From NCBI RefSeq assembly GCF_000227115.2, contig NC_016483.1, positions 248,001-312,000 on the forward strand: a DNA stretch of 64,000 nt, in the 5' to 3' direction. Shown piece after piece: positions 10,079-20,204 of the stretch (its first letter is position 1; every line of letters begins with the position of its first letter). The position numbers and the translations under genes are program-made. Under the pieces are notes generated by a model, which made no database searches, was not told the DNA's origin, and was given only the letters and a program-made list of their open reading frames with translations. Origin of the DNA: Naumovozyma dairenensis CBS 421. Its lineage: Eukaryota > Ascomycota > Saccharomycetes > Saccharomycetales > Saccharomycetaceae.

Positions 10079-11346
10079 TTGCAATCGAGTCTCTATGTAC
10101 AAAGGCCCATGGCGCTTAAAGATATTTATAGACACTTAAGCTGTTTTTTTCACTATCTACCGTTACATATTTTCTTTGCAAGTTTTTCTGTTGTTCGCTA
10201 TGAATATATCAATCAACACGTAATTTCCTTTCAGAAAATATCTATAATAGTAAAGATAATATAATGAAGAATAATAACAAGTTTTGGAAATACTGTGTGG
10301 TGGAAAGAGGCCACCGCCTGAAACGTTAGTAGATATTCTATTTTACTGAATGAGGTTGTCGAGAAACAAGCAGGTATAGTTGAGACGATTTGAAGACGCT
10401 ATGTCGAGATATGCTTCCCTGGTGGAGCCGACGATCGCTAAGGTATTTTTTTTACAGACTCATGCTATTTTCAGTTAAGCTGATACATAGCCAGAAGAAA
10501 ATGAATCTGTGATTCTTAATGCTGTCTCATTCTTATTTTATTTTCGTTCTCCTACCCTCAATGACTAATTGAGGAAGAAGAAGAACCGTTTCAAAAAGGT
10601 CTGTACGTGGGTTCGGCGGCTATTTTTCTGCTAATTTTAACGATTTAATAAGAAGTATTTATAGTACAACATACCAGAAATATTATGCAACCCTTGAAGA
10701 GATTCTGTTTCTTGTATCTGAAGAGTTAAGAAACGATATATATATTTTCACCCATCGTCTAATATATAAATGGCGTAGCTATTCTTCCCATAGTTATAAC
10801 ACATGGGGTAAAACCTAGATGAATGCTGGTTTGTCAATAAAAGATCCAATTATATATATACTATAAGTGGTTGGACACAACGATTACAGTTCAAATATAA
10901 ATTATGCAGTATAAATAGACTAAAATGAATGAGATTGGGTTCATAAAGACCAGTCTTTTCTTTGTTCAGTCATTCTTTTGCCAATATATGAACTCATTAA
11001 AAGAATTAGAAGGGGCCGGAAAGAACAATGATATCCGATAAAGAGTAAACAGGATAGGACCAAATTAACAATTAATATAAAAGATAATGTAGTATACTTC
11101 AACTGCCTATTATAATAGGAGGTGTCTTAAATTGAAGCATACCAAAGCTTACTATCTTCTTTTTATTAGGCCCCCTATAATTCTTCTTATTTTCACTCGA
11201 CTTTCTTGTATTATATTTCTGCAATATTTCCTATTTACTGAATAAAGATAAAAACGCAATTTTTTCATCAATTAATTAATTAATTATCGTACAGTTATAT
11301 ACATGATATATGTTTTTTCTTTCATTTCTTCATATGGTTATCTAGT
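10079..11346. other. Intergenic, KIN4 promoter and MGE1 3' side
   Basis: No convincing gene. Visible items are a short inverted repeat (GGTGG...CCACC) near 10299-10315, AT-rich tracts including TATATATATA near 10850, and three to four tandem TTAA units at about 11270-11285. Confidence 0.5.
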
Positions 11347-12039
11347 TTAATTATCGTCAGTGGACTTTACAATCCCAACTTTAGCAGGTCTAATGACTCT
11401 GTCGTTCAAAGTGAAACCAACTTGTTGAACATGGAAAACAGTTCCAGGTTCTTTGTCTGGCTGAGCTACTTCAAAAGTAGCTTCATGCTTATTTGGATCG
11501 AAAGTTTCGCCCATTGGATCTAACTTTTCGAGACCATGTTTCTTCAAAGTCTTTTCAAAGACATCTCTTGTCATTCTAACACCGGTATAAAGATCGGCAA
11601 TCTCCTTTGATTTTTCCAAATCTTCTTCTTTGAATGCACTTAATGCATGACCAAAATTATCAACAGATTCTAATAAATCCTTAGCGAATTTTTGTAGAGC
11701 GAAATCTTTCGCTTTTTGAATATCTTTCTTAGTAATATTTTGTAAATTTCTGAAATCAGCAACAGATCTTAGTAGACTATCTTTCAATTCAGCAGCTTCT
11801 TTAGTCTTTGCGGAAAGTTCTTCTTGCAGACTTTTGATTTTCTTTTGTTCCTCAGTTAAATTTTCATTAGCATTTTCCTCTGTTTTTTCGGATTTTTCTT
11901 GTGCCTTGTCTGAATATAATCTCATCATTAGTGGTACAGTTCTGGGGTTTACTGTTCTATAGACGGTAGGTCTGAATGCCACTTGTGTAGCTAATCTTCT
12001 TGGAGCAACTCTACTCATGGAGGGGAATAATGCACTCAT
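11347..12039 (-). CDS. MGE1: Mitochondrial GrpE, nucleotide exchange factor
   Basis: Mge1 releases ADP from mitochondrial Hsp70 (Ssc1) in the matrix, in protein import and folding. The protein has 230 residues against 228 in S. cerevisiae. A basic, hydroxylated N-terminus without acidic residues (about 1-43, with VAPRRLATQVAFRP) is the targeting sequence. It is followed by a long charged helix (about 55-125) and the GrpE beta domain with the family block GETFDPNKHEATFEV near residue 178 and the end DRVIRPAKVGIVK. The gene is on the expected strand between the KIN4 and MKK genes. Confidence 0.97.
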   Translation of the reverse strand: MSALFPSMSRVAPRRLATQVAFRPTVYRTVNPRTVPLMMRLYSDKAQEKSEKTEENANENLTEEQKKIKSLQEELSAKTKEAAELKDSLLRSVADFRNLQNITKKDIQKAKDFALQKFAKDLLESVDNFGHALSAFKEEDLEKSKEIADLYTGVRMTRDVFEKTLKKHGLEKLDPMGETFDPNKHEATFEVAQPDKEPGTVFHVQQVGFTLNDRVIRPAKVGIVKSTDDN

Positions 12040-12483
12040 TTTGGTTTTTATTTACAATAGTTTTTTTGGGTTGTTGCTTGTATAATAACAGAATTATTAC
12101 AAATGAATAACAGAGTTGAGAACGATTTTATGAAGAGTTGTTCAGTTACTGTTTCGACAAGAATGACTAACTTCAGGTTAAATGGAGCTTATTCTGAACA
12201 GATTCATGAAACAGCTTCACGTTTTTCTCGTCCAAGAAAATTATTGAGGTTGAGCGGAAGCGGGGCCTTCGAAAAAATCACAATCATTTCAAACGTGATC
12301 CCTGTTAACGTATGACACAAGTATGGTGAGCAAGAAGGGATCCATATCATGTCTAGCACTTGAGAAACCATTTAAGCCTATATATGAATTTTCTTTTCGA
12401 TTCCAAAAACAATATATACATATATATACATCTATGTTTTTGTAAGTATATGTATGTAAATGCTAAATTAACTGTCTTGTTTT
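12040..12483. other. Intergenic, MGE1 promoter and MKK 3' side
   Basis: It contains the heat-shock-like cluster and a TATATATA-rich tract near 12412-12432. A short plus-strand open frame (12103-12315) looks like chance. Confidence 0.5.
12192..12238. promoter_or_regulatory. Candidate heat shock element cluster upstream of MGE1
   Basis: TTC/GAA triplets cluster here: TTC 12192, GAA 12196, TTC 12203, GAA 12208 (TTCATGAA, correct 2-nt spacing), TTC 12216, TTC 12225 and GAA 12236. This is 150-200 bp upstream of the MGE1 start. Heat induction of mitochondrial chaperone genes makes Hsf1 control plausible, but only one pair has ideal spacing. Confidence 0.4.
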
Positions 12484-14094
12484 TCAAGCTGTTTCTTCCC
12501 AACATTTTTCAATGAAATGTGCCATGTTCACTTTTTTCTTCATTTGACCTTGAATCCAAGGATGTTGTATCATTTGTCTTGGTGATGGACGTTCATGGGG
12601 TTCTTTCTTCAAACAATAATGAATAAATGATTTGAAAGCTTTACTCCAACTTATATTTGATTCCGGTTCGTCTTTCAATTGAGGACTAAATGTCAAAATC
12701 AGTACTAACAATTCAATTGGTGCAATATTTGCCGTTATTTTATCTGATCCAAATGGAAATCTACCTTGTGCTACCTCTAATATGGTCAATCCTAATGACC
12801 ATACATCACATGTAACACTATAAGGCTGTCCTTGAATTCTTTCTGGAGCCATATAGAATGATGTCCCCGTAAATGTGGTTGCTAACGAATTCACGGCTTC
12901 GCCACTGACACCAAAATCGCATAATTTGACTTGTCCCATCTCATTAAATAAAATATTCTGTGGTTTTATGTCTCTGTGAATAACTTTTTGCTCATGTAAA
13001 TATGATAATCCCCTTAATACACTTTCTGCAATTTTCCCAAGAACTTTTTCACCAATTCTACCGCCTCTATTCAGTAAATTCTTATATACAGCATCTAATG
13101 ATTTCCCACTCATATATTCCATCGCAATATAAATCGATGAACTATTCACATCATTGAACATCCCATAGTATCTAACAATATAATCCGATTTGAAACTTTT
13201 ATTAAATTGTAATTCTCTAAAGATTTGTTTTTGAAATTCAGGATCAGTATTCAAAGTATTAACAATTTTCAAAGCAAAAATTTTCGACCCATGTTTTAAT
13301 TTACATTTCTCAACTGATCCCCCTGCTCCTTCTCCAAGCACACCTAACGTTATAATTTGATCCTTCATATTAGGGCAATTCCAAATTTCTTCATCTAATT
13401 GATCAACGTCTTTATTCATCAGTAATTCATCCGTGGTTGTATCTGTAATAGTCTGTTGAAGGTTGGTATCAATACTGGTAGTTGTTATTGTAGGTATGTG
13501 TTTTGTTGGCGATTTTATGGGACTTGCCGCATTACTGTTGCTTTGTTCATAAACTGATAATATAGTTGAATAATAAGAATCTACCGATTCATTCAAGTCT
13601 TCCCTTTGATATAATGGTTTATTTTTCTCGAGTGTGTTATTTTCATGATCACTTTGTGCTGAAAGTGGGGGTGACGTTCGTGAGTTTTGCCCGGTTATTT
13701 GTAATTCTTTTAGAGCATGCGATATATCTGTAGGGGTCATTTCAGGTGGTGGTCTATACAAAGGTGTTTTGTTAGCATTGGTTGTAGGTGTGATTACACG
13801 TTGAACGGAAGGTGGTAAAGGAGGAGGTATTGGCCTTCTCTTATTGGAGCTTATCGAGGTCGATGATTTAGGACCATCTATTGAAGGTGATAAAGAAATG
13901 GAAGATGCTGAAGAATATATTGGTAGAAGAGATGATTTGGGTGTTTCATTCATATTGAGTGAAAGTTGGAGAGTGTTTGTTGAATTACTGCTGGAATTAG
14001 TAGTATTATTGTGATTTAATAGTGGAGGTAGAGTTAATTTAGGAGATTTAGGATTTCTTCTCGTTGTTTCTGGTGGTTTAAATAAAGAAGCCAT
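12484..14094 (-). CDS. MKK1: MAP kinase kinase of the cell wall integrity pathway
   Basis: Mkk1/Mkk2 are the redundant MEKs between Bck1 and Slt2 in the Pkc1 pathway. The protein has 536 residues (S. cerevisiae about 506-508). A Ser/Pro/Asn-rich regulatory N-terminus (1-245) contains proline runs (PIPPPLPPS) and candidate MAPK docking or phosphorylation SP/TP sites. The kinase domain starts with GVLGEGAGGSV at 251-261, followed by lysine K276, HRDIKPQN at 373-380 and DFG at 393-395. The activation loop NSLATTFTG carries S403 and T407, matching the MEK phosphorylation pair. A short C-terminal helix follows. Ohnologues are MKK1 (YOR231W) and MKK2 (YPL140C); neighbours favour MKK1. Confidence 0.94.
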   Translation of the reverse strand: MASLFKPPETTRRNPKSPKLTLPPLLNHNNTTNSSSNSTNTLQLSLNMNETPKSSLLPIYSSASSISLSPSIDGPKSSTSISSNKRRPIPPPLPPSVQRVITPTTNANKTPLYRPPPEMTPTDISHALKELQITGQNSRTSPPLSAQSDHENNTLEKNKPLYQREDLNESVDSYYSTILSVYEQSNSNAASPIKSPTKHIPTITTTSIDTNLQQTITDTTTDELLMNKDVDQLDEEIWNCPNMKDQIITLGVLGEGAGGSVEKCKLKHGSKIFALKIVNTLNTDPEFQKQIFRELQFNKSFKSDYIVRYYGMFNDVNSSSIYIAMEYMSGKSLDAVYKNLLNRGGRIGEKVLGKIAESVLRGLSYLHEQKVIHRDIKPQNILFNEMGQVKLCDFGVSGEAVNSLATTFTGTSFYMAPERIQGQPYSVTCDVWSLGLTILEVAQGRFPFGSDKITANIAPIELLVLILTFSPQLKDEPESNISWSKAFKSFIHYCLKKEPHERPSPRQMIQHPWIQGQMKKKVNMAHFIEKCWEETA

Positions 14095-14646
14095 TGGTAT
14101 GAGGAGTTTATAAAAGTTGCTTTTATTTGTGAGTGGGTCCCTCTTAATAAATATCTTTAGTTTGGCCGGACGTGCTATTTGCCTAGGACGTATTGGAAAC
14201 TGGTTCGACTTGATCTAATTTAGATGTATTTGGTATGCAAATAAGTTTTTTACAGCTCTCGTCCAAAGATATTTGATGAGCTATAAAAAAAAAGTTTAGG
14301 TTAACGACGATGTTAGAAAAGAATACGAATTTTTCTGTATATTATTCAAAACCACTAATGTTTGTACTAACTATTGGATCATCTCAGTACAACACTTTGT
14401 CAAAGGTGTCCATTTTCTCTATAAAAGCATCTACAAGTTCATTTTCTGATTTTTTCCATTTTCGTAAACAAGGAAAATTGTCCGAGTTTGATGTATCCGT
14501 AAACTGGGTAGATACGTCTGTTTGTCACCTGGGACAGTATTATAGGAAGAGACAAATTAACTTAACTTTACGTAATATTTAACACATGGAAAACATAATT
14601 GTAGATATATGATGAGGACGTTAATTTTAAAATGGGAGTTGATACG

Positions 14647-14692
<46 letters not shown>

Positions 14693-14711
14693 CTAACTAC
14701 AATGAAATCGC
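14095..14711. other. Intergenic, MKK promoter and WTM 3' side
   Basis: It contains the MKK upstream region, a 90-codon plus-strand frame at 14310-14582 with no recognisable family, and an AT dinucleotide repeat at the right end (listed separately). Confidence 0.5.
14649..14687. repeat. (AT)n microsatellite
   Basis: About 39 bases of uninterrupted AT dinucleotides lie just beyond the 3' end of the first WTM gene. The tract would be length-variable and could extrude as a cruciform. Confidence 0.95.
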
Positions 14712-15995
14712 TTAAGAAGAGATGGTGAAAGGTTTATACACGGTGACTAAACTATCTTCATCGACTGTACCAACGAAATCATCAATAACAGGATGCCATG
14801 CAACAGTATTTCTCTTACCATGTTGTTGTGGGTTTCTTCTACTACCACCTCTGTGAACGAATCTTAAGGATTCAGTTTGTAATTCTTCGGAGGCATCTTG
14901 TGGAACTCTGTTTGTATCTTCTGGATCATAGTTAGACAAAGCATATTCCATATCCCAATGGTAAACATTACCAGAACCACCAACAGTTAAGATTTCAGAT
15001 GGAGAAGTTGGAGAGAATTGAACATCGACAACAGAATCACCACCGGAGTGATAGAAGTTGGCAATTTCCTTTTGAATTGGTTCTTCACCATTTTGTCTGT
15101 TAGTGAAATCTTGAGTGGCAGATTCAACAGCACGGGCATCCCATAATTTAAGAACACCAGTAGAGAAACCAGCGACAAATAGATCACTAGAGACTGTAGA
15201 GGCATCGAATGATGTCATTCTACCATTTTGAGGGTCACTTAAAATCCATAATGGTTTATCGTTGGTTCTTGTATCCCAGAATCTTAAGACATTATCATCA
15301 GAACAAGAAGCAAACATGTGATTGTCAAAGAATCTAACAGTATGTGTAACTGTAGTACCTGGAACATGAATTGTACGTAAGATTTCACTTGGCTTACCAG
15401 CATTATCCACAATTTTCAAAATACTGTCTTCTTCAGAACCATTACTTTGAGATTTAACAATTGTTTCATTATCTAAGGATAAAGAGAAATCAGACACAGC
15501 CAATGAATCTGGTCTAACATGAGAATGCATGGCGGCATAACTGGTAGCTGGACCCATCATTTCTTGAACAATATGAACTGGGACTTTGACACCATCTTGG
15601 AACCATGCTAAAGAACCATTCTTTGACATGGCCAATAAAGTAGTCTCGTTACCGTCTAGATAACTCATCTTAGCGACAGTTTCACCAGAGTAAACCCATT
15701 TTGGACTTAAGGCAGTCTTTTCAACCTTAGCAAAGGCATCCCCGTATTCAGAGCCCGGCTTTGGTTTTTTATCATTGTCACCAGCAATTGGTAGAGAGCA
15801 TTGCATTTCATAGATGTCACTTCCTTGAGAATAGATAACACTTGTAGTTAATGTTCCTTTATCAGTATCTGGAGTGACATTGGTGCTGAAAGCTAGGGAT
15901 TTGCTGTGATGTAAAATGTTATCAACACGTTGAACAAATTTTGGTTTGAAACTTGAGATATGTTCGTATGCTGATTGCTTGTAAGTTTTAGTCAT
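14712..15995 (-). CDS. WTM1: WD40 transcriptional modulator, Wtm1/Wtm2 type (copy 1)
   Basis: Wtm proteins are nuclear WD40 proteins. In S. cerevisiae Wtm1 anchors ribonucleotide reductase small subunits (Rnr2/Rnr4) in the nucleus, and the family (Wtm1, Wtm2, Ume1) modulates meiotic and silenced gene expression. I take the ATG at 15995 (MTKTYKQSAYEHISSF), giving 427 residues; four further in-frame codons upstream would need a TTG start. Family blocks include VHIVQEMMGPATSY, HVPGTTVTHTVRFFDNHMF, ASCSDDNVLRFWDTRT, GFSTGVLKLWDARA and GGSGNVYHWDMEY. It is a tandem neighbour of copy 2, as WTM1/WTM2 are in S. cerevisiae. It looks somewhat closer to Wtm1 than copy 2 does. Confidence 0.93.
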   Translation of the reverse strand: MTKTYKQSAYEHISSFKPKFVQRVDNILHHSKSLAFSTNVTPDTDKGTLTTSVIYSQGSDIYEMQCSLPIAGDNDKKPKPGSEYGDAFAKVEKTALSPKWVYSGETVAKMSYLDGNETTLLAMSKNGSLAWFQDGVKVPVHIVQEMMGPATSYAAMHSHVRPDSLAVSDFSLSLDNETIVKSQSNGSEEDSILKIVDNAGKPSEILRTIHVPGTTVTHTVRFFDNHMFASCSDDNVLRFWDTRTNDKPLWILSDPQNGRMTSFDASTVSSDLFVAGFSTGVLKLWDARAVESATQDFTNRQNGEEPIQKEIANFYHSGGDSVVDVQFSPTSPSEILTVGGSGNVYHWDMEYALSNYDPEDTNRVPQDASEELQTESLRFVHRGGSRRNPQQHGKRNTVAWHPVIDDFVGTVDEDSLVTVYKPFTISS

Positions 15996-18070
15996 TTTTC
16001 CTTTCAAGAGGTAGAGTCTTTATAGATAAATTATACTGTTATAATAATATGGGTTAAAAAATTATGAATTAAAAATTGTATTCAAATTAAATTGAAGGAG
16101 ATGGCCTAATATAAGCCCAAAAGCTGAGGAATCTGATCGGAAACCCTTTTTATATGAATTTACATACTTTAATTAAAATTAAATCTCTAAAAAAATTCAG
16201 ACACTCCCTTATTTCGAAAATTTTTCAGTTTTTGTTTTTTTTTTTTCCAATTTTTTTCATTCAAAAGGCTTGTACGTAACTTATCATGCCTAGTGAGGTC
16301 CGCGAGGGTGTTTGTTAATATTATAGGGAATATTTAACCCTGTATACCCACGTTGCCCAAAAAATAACCCGCAATAAAACATAAATGTGTTTCTTGATCA
16401 TCCTATAAAAAGGGTTTTACGTAAGTATTTATGTACTTAAGTACGTAAGTAGGTATGTAAGTTTTTCGGTACATTAGAGTTTTGCAGTTATGACATGAAA
16501 GTAGCTAGTTAAATCTTGAGCAGTACGGTATTAGTGAAAGATGATTGACCATCTTTTCAATGAATTCATATTACATTCAGAATTACTTTGAATCCGTTTT
16601 ATTATTGATATTCCCAGGAGGGCAATGAAAATGGAAACGAACCCTATATTTTTCAAGTGATGACCCTCCTTCCAAATCCGATATTTGATACCACCCCGAC
16701 ACCCTCGGTTCTTAAATTCAATTAGTAATACCAGAATACCCCGTAGAAACTGAGACAACGTCATTTCTAACGCCAAAAGACCCGAATTTCTATTATCTTT
16801 AAAAAAAAAAACGGACAGCTTATTGTTTCTTGGCCGATGGGGCGTGGACCGAGGGGGGGTGTCAGCCAGTCTGACTCTACTGGGGTTTTCCCCTTAAGAT
16901 AAAAGAAGGGTAACGTAAAAGCTAGTTTTTGTCTGTATGAAGATGTCACAATTCAATTAAACGAGAAATATATGATACTCATTTGCGTGGGTTTTTTATG
17001 AATTAACATATTCTATACTCATTGATCAACCGTCATAATGAATACGTAACTAAAAAAAAAAATAAAAAAAAGTGACCACCTTGTGGAGATATCTATTATT
17101 CCGACGTGAAATGCACAGAAAATGAAGACAAATTTTTGCTAGGGAGTTTGGTTCCTGAACCTCTTCCCGCCCCCCTTCAAAGACTATATGATTTTTCCTT
17201 CAACCGATATAAATAATTTCTACTGTCTTCGATATCAAATTAAATGTATTACTACTCGTTTGCCACAGTAGAGTTATAATCTTGATTAGCATCCCAGTCA
17301 GTTGGTCCCATTATAGAAACATACCAATAAACTCTTACCCATACAAACGGTGTAGTATATAGTTTTTATCCTATAAAGGTTTGATGTTATGTAACTGCTT
17401 GTACTTCAACTTGAAAAAAACAGATGATGTCTATTGCTAATGTTTAATATTAAAACAAATAATCGGCTTTAACACGCCCTCTTTCTATGAAGTGGTGAAT
17501 TGCATGTTAGCGTTTGATTTCAAAGAAATGTTTGCTCTCTTTAAGGATTTTCACAACATCATAGTGATTTTCTTCATATTCTCTTTACTTTCATTGGGAC
17601 ATTAAATTTCCATACAAAATTCTCTCTTAAACTGGGAAAAGTAATATTTTGAGTGCGAAAGGTAAACAAAAAATAGGTTAGATGTAATTTACTTCCTATT
17701 GATAGCTCAGGGTTATTCTGTTAATAAGTTCAGGTATAGTACTATTCTTAAGTTTATATATCGAGATACGGTTCAATCTCACAAATTGTTCCCCAGATTT
17801 GGGCAGCCTCCACATCACCTTAGAGCTTCAACTGGGTCACATTTCAAGAATTTATATAGACGAGACTATAACTAGAAAAGAACCAAGGTGCAGATGTCAA
17901 CAACAAACAATGGGTATTTTCGACTACTTTATTACTAAGGAGAGAGCGCCTATGTAAAAATGGCAACTCTTCATTATTGAGTATACATAAAGGTATAAAT
18001 AAATCAAATTTTTGAATGAACGTTCTTATGTATATTCTTCTTAAATATTATTACCAAACAGACCGAAAAA
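15996..18070. other. Two-kilobase spacer between the tandem WTM genes
   Basis: No gene was found. The part next to copy 1 (16150-16300) is A/T-tract rich, a likely nucleosome-poor promoter. A G/C-rich patch at 16830-16895 contains a CCCCT (STRE-type, 16890-16894) and a run of seven G. An ACGTAAGTA-rich stretch lies at 16420-16460. Short minus-strand frames at 16531-16949 are unrecognisable. Confidence 0.5.
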
Positions 18071-19363
18071 TCATTTTTCTTCACCTTGAATGAGATCTCT
18101 ACCCGTAAAAGGTTTATATACTGTTACCAAACTATCTGCATCTACGGTCCCAACCAAGTTATCGATTATTGGGTGCCAAGCGACAGTGTTTCTTTTACCA
18201 AATAGACCACTGGTTCTTTTACTACCACCGGTATGGAAAAATTTCAAGCATTGACCTTGTAATTCTTCAGGAGCAACATTTGTAACGTCTTCATTGTCAT
18301 CGTCGTTTCTTGAGAAGAAATACTCCATATCCCAATGGTAAACGTTTCCTGTACCACCCACGGTCAAGAAATCAGAAGATGAAGTTGGTGAAAATTGGAT
18401 ATCAACAACAGAGTCACCACCAGAATGATACAAATTTATTAATTCATTTTGAATTGGCTCTTCACCATTTTGTCTGTGAGTCAAATCATTAGATGCCGTC
18501 TCTACAGCACGAACATCCCATAATTTAATGATACCTGTACTAAACCCGGTAACGAATAATTCATTAGTGACTTGAGATGTATCAAATGAAGTCATTCTAC
18601 CATTCTGTGGATCACTCAAGATCCACATAGGTTTTTCAGCAGTTCTTGTATCCCAAAATCTCAAAACATTATCATCTGAACATGATGCAAATAAGTGATT
18701 ATCAAAGAATCTAACCGAATGAGTCACTGTGGTTCCTGGAACATGTATAGTACGCAAAACATCACCTGGTCTTCCTGAATTATCAATAATTTTCAAAATA
18801 CTGTCTTCCTCTGTCCCACTACTCTGTGATTTCACTACAGTCTCTAAATTACACGAAAGACAAAAATCAGAAACCGCTAAGGAATTTGGCCTCACATGAG
18901 AATGAATAGATGAAAATCTCGTTGCAGGACCCATCATTTCTTGGACTATATGAATGGGTACTTTACAACCATCTTTGAACCATGCTAATGATCCATTTTT
19001 AGACATCGCAATTATAGTAGTATCGTCCATGGAACTTTCTAAATAACTCATCTTTGCTATAGTTTCACCTAAATAAACCCATTTTGGTGCTAATTTTGTA
19101 TCTTCCACATCATGGAACGCATCTCCATATTCAGGGCTTGGTATAGCTAAAGATGAATCCTTTCTGCTCCCTCCTGATATCGTTTGATAAAAAGATGCTA
19201 GAGGTAATGCACAATCAATTTCGTAGATGTCACTACCTTGTGAATACAATAAACTTGTTGATAAAGTTCCTTTTGATTTGTCGGGGATGATTTCACTCCT
19301 GAAAGTCATCGTTTTAGTGAAATGCAAGACGTCATCGACACGAGAGACAAATTTGGGTTTCAT
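18071..19363 (-). CDS. WTM2: WD40 transcriptional modulator, Wtm1/Wtm2 type (copy 2)
   Basis: This is the tandem paralogue of copy 1, with the same WD40 architecture: VPIHIVQEMMGPATRF, HVPGTTVTHSVRFFDNHLF, ASCSDDNVLRFWDTRT, GFSTGIIKLWDVRA and GGTGNVYHWDMEY. The first in-frame ATG (19363-19361) gives MKPKFVSRVDDVLHF, 430 residues. The 20 codons directly upstream (19364-19423) are open and encode KLWRKSTPSLYNHISS, clearly homologous to the N-terminus of the Wtm family, but contain no ATG and are bounded by TAG (19426-19424). The true start is therefore doubtful: the N-terminus may be lost, or an upstream exon missed. A small frame starting ATGGAGGAA (19405-19376) overlaps this stretch. The WTM2 label is by position only. 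Confidence 0.9.
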   Translation of the reverse strand: MKPKFVSRVDDVLHFTKTMTFRSEIIPDKSKGTLSTSLLYSQGSDIYEIDCALPLASFYQTISGGSRKDSSLAIPSPEYGDAFHDVEDTKLAPKWVYLGETIAKMSYLESSMDDTTIIAMSKNGSLAWFKDGCKVPIHIVQEMMGPATRFSSIHSHVRPNSLAVSDFCLSCNLETVVKSQSSGTEEDSILKIIDNSGRPGDVLRTIHVPGTTVTHSVRFFDNHLFASCSDDNVLRFWDTRTAEKPMWILSDPQNGRMTSFDTSQVTNELFVTGFSTGIIKLWDVRAVETASNDLTHRQNGEEPIQNELINLYHSGGDSVVDIQFSPTSSSDFLTVGGTGNVYHWDMEYFFSRNDDDNEDVTNVAPEELQGQCLKFFHTGGSKRTSGLFGKRNTVAWHPIIDNLVGTVDADSLVTVYKPFTGRDLIQGEEK

Positions 19364-20204
19364 GCTTGAGATATGATTATATAATGAAGGAGTCGATTTC
19401 CTCCATAGTTTCTGAGATCTAGGCTATTTTTTTTTTATGTATTTGTAGTTTTAATTTTTCGATTCGTCCAATTTCCCTTTTGTTCTCTTATAAATAGTTA
19501 GAACTAATAGTTGTGACGATGGTTTCTTATGGTTTGAAGATAAAAAGAAAAGTGCCTAGTTTTGGCGATGAGATGTTTCTTTCTCTTTCAAGTTTTCTTC
19601 GAGATCTTGTCACTTTTCCAATTTTTTTCTCATTGAAATTTCAGTCCCGGTGAAAACCCAAAAAATTCAGTTTACCCGAATGGGACTGACAGTGGAGTAT
19701 TAAAGTTATAGAGGTAAGTTTATAACAATGAATGCTATCTATTATGACAGGAACTATGGGAAGAGAGGAGGACAATTTGATGTATATAGAAGTAAATAGA
19801 TCCCCGTATAATGCGTACATATTTCTTGAGTAGACATTTCATGTTAATACTTTTAGTATATAAATGTAAAAACTTGTCGTTAAGTCTAGAAGTTAGAATT
19901 GAGAAGCAAGGAACACGGTACGCGGAACGGGCAACTTGGTAATAGTTACTACTATCAATAAACATTTGTTATAAAAAATGAAATCTTGCCCAAACAAAAC
20001 ATTAAAGAGAAGCACTTTGACTAGAACCAGACAAGCACTATTTAATCGATCCGTCTTACCTTCACATTTATCATTCTGCTTAATTAAGTGGGGATCTGCT
20101 CAGTTGTAGTGCAACACATCGAAGGCCATACATTTGCTAGTTAATTCAAGATCTATCTAATATACCCTATTCTTTGTCATACTAGGATAATAATTTCACC
20201 TTTC
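19364..20204. other. Divergent intergenic region WTM copy 2 - TAM41
   Basis: It contains the remnant N-terminal WTM codons (19364-19423), the promoter of copy 2 with T-rich tracts, and the TAM41 upstream region. A T-rich 10-base run at 19427-19436 precedes the WTM gene. No other gene was seen. Confidence 0.5.

Noticed and set aside
12103..12315. 70-codon plus-strand frame upstream of MGE1
   Set aside because: It coincides with the MGE1 promoter and heat-shock-like elements; no homology recognised.
14310..14582. 90-codon plus-strand frame between MKK and WTM
   Set aside because: No family recognised; it lies in the MKK promoter and its length is within chance expectation for AT-rich DNA.
15996..16007. 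Four extra N-terminal codons (TTG start) on WTM copy 1
   Set aside because: An ATG follows immediately at 15995 and aligns with the family start.
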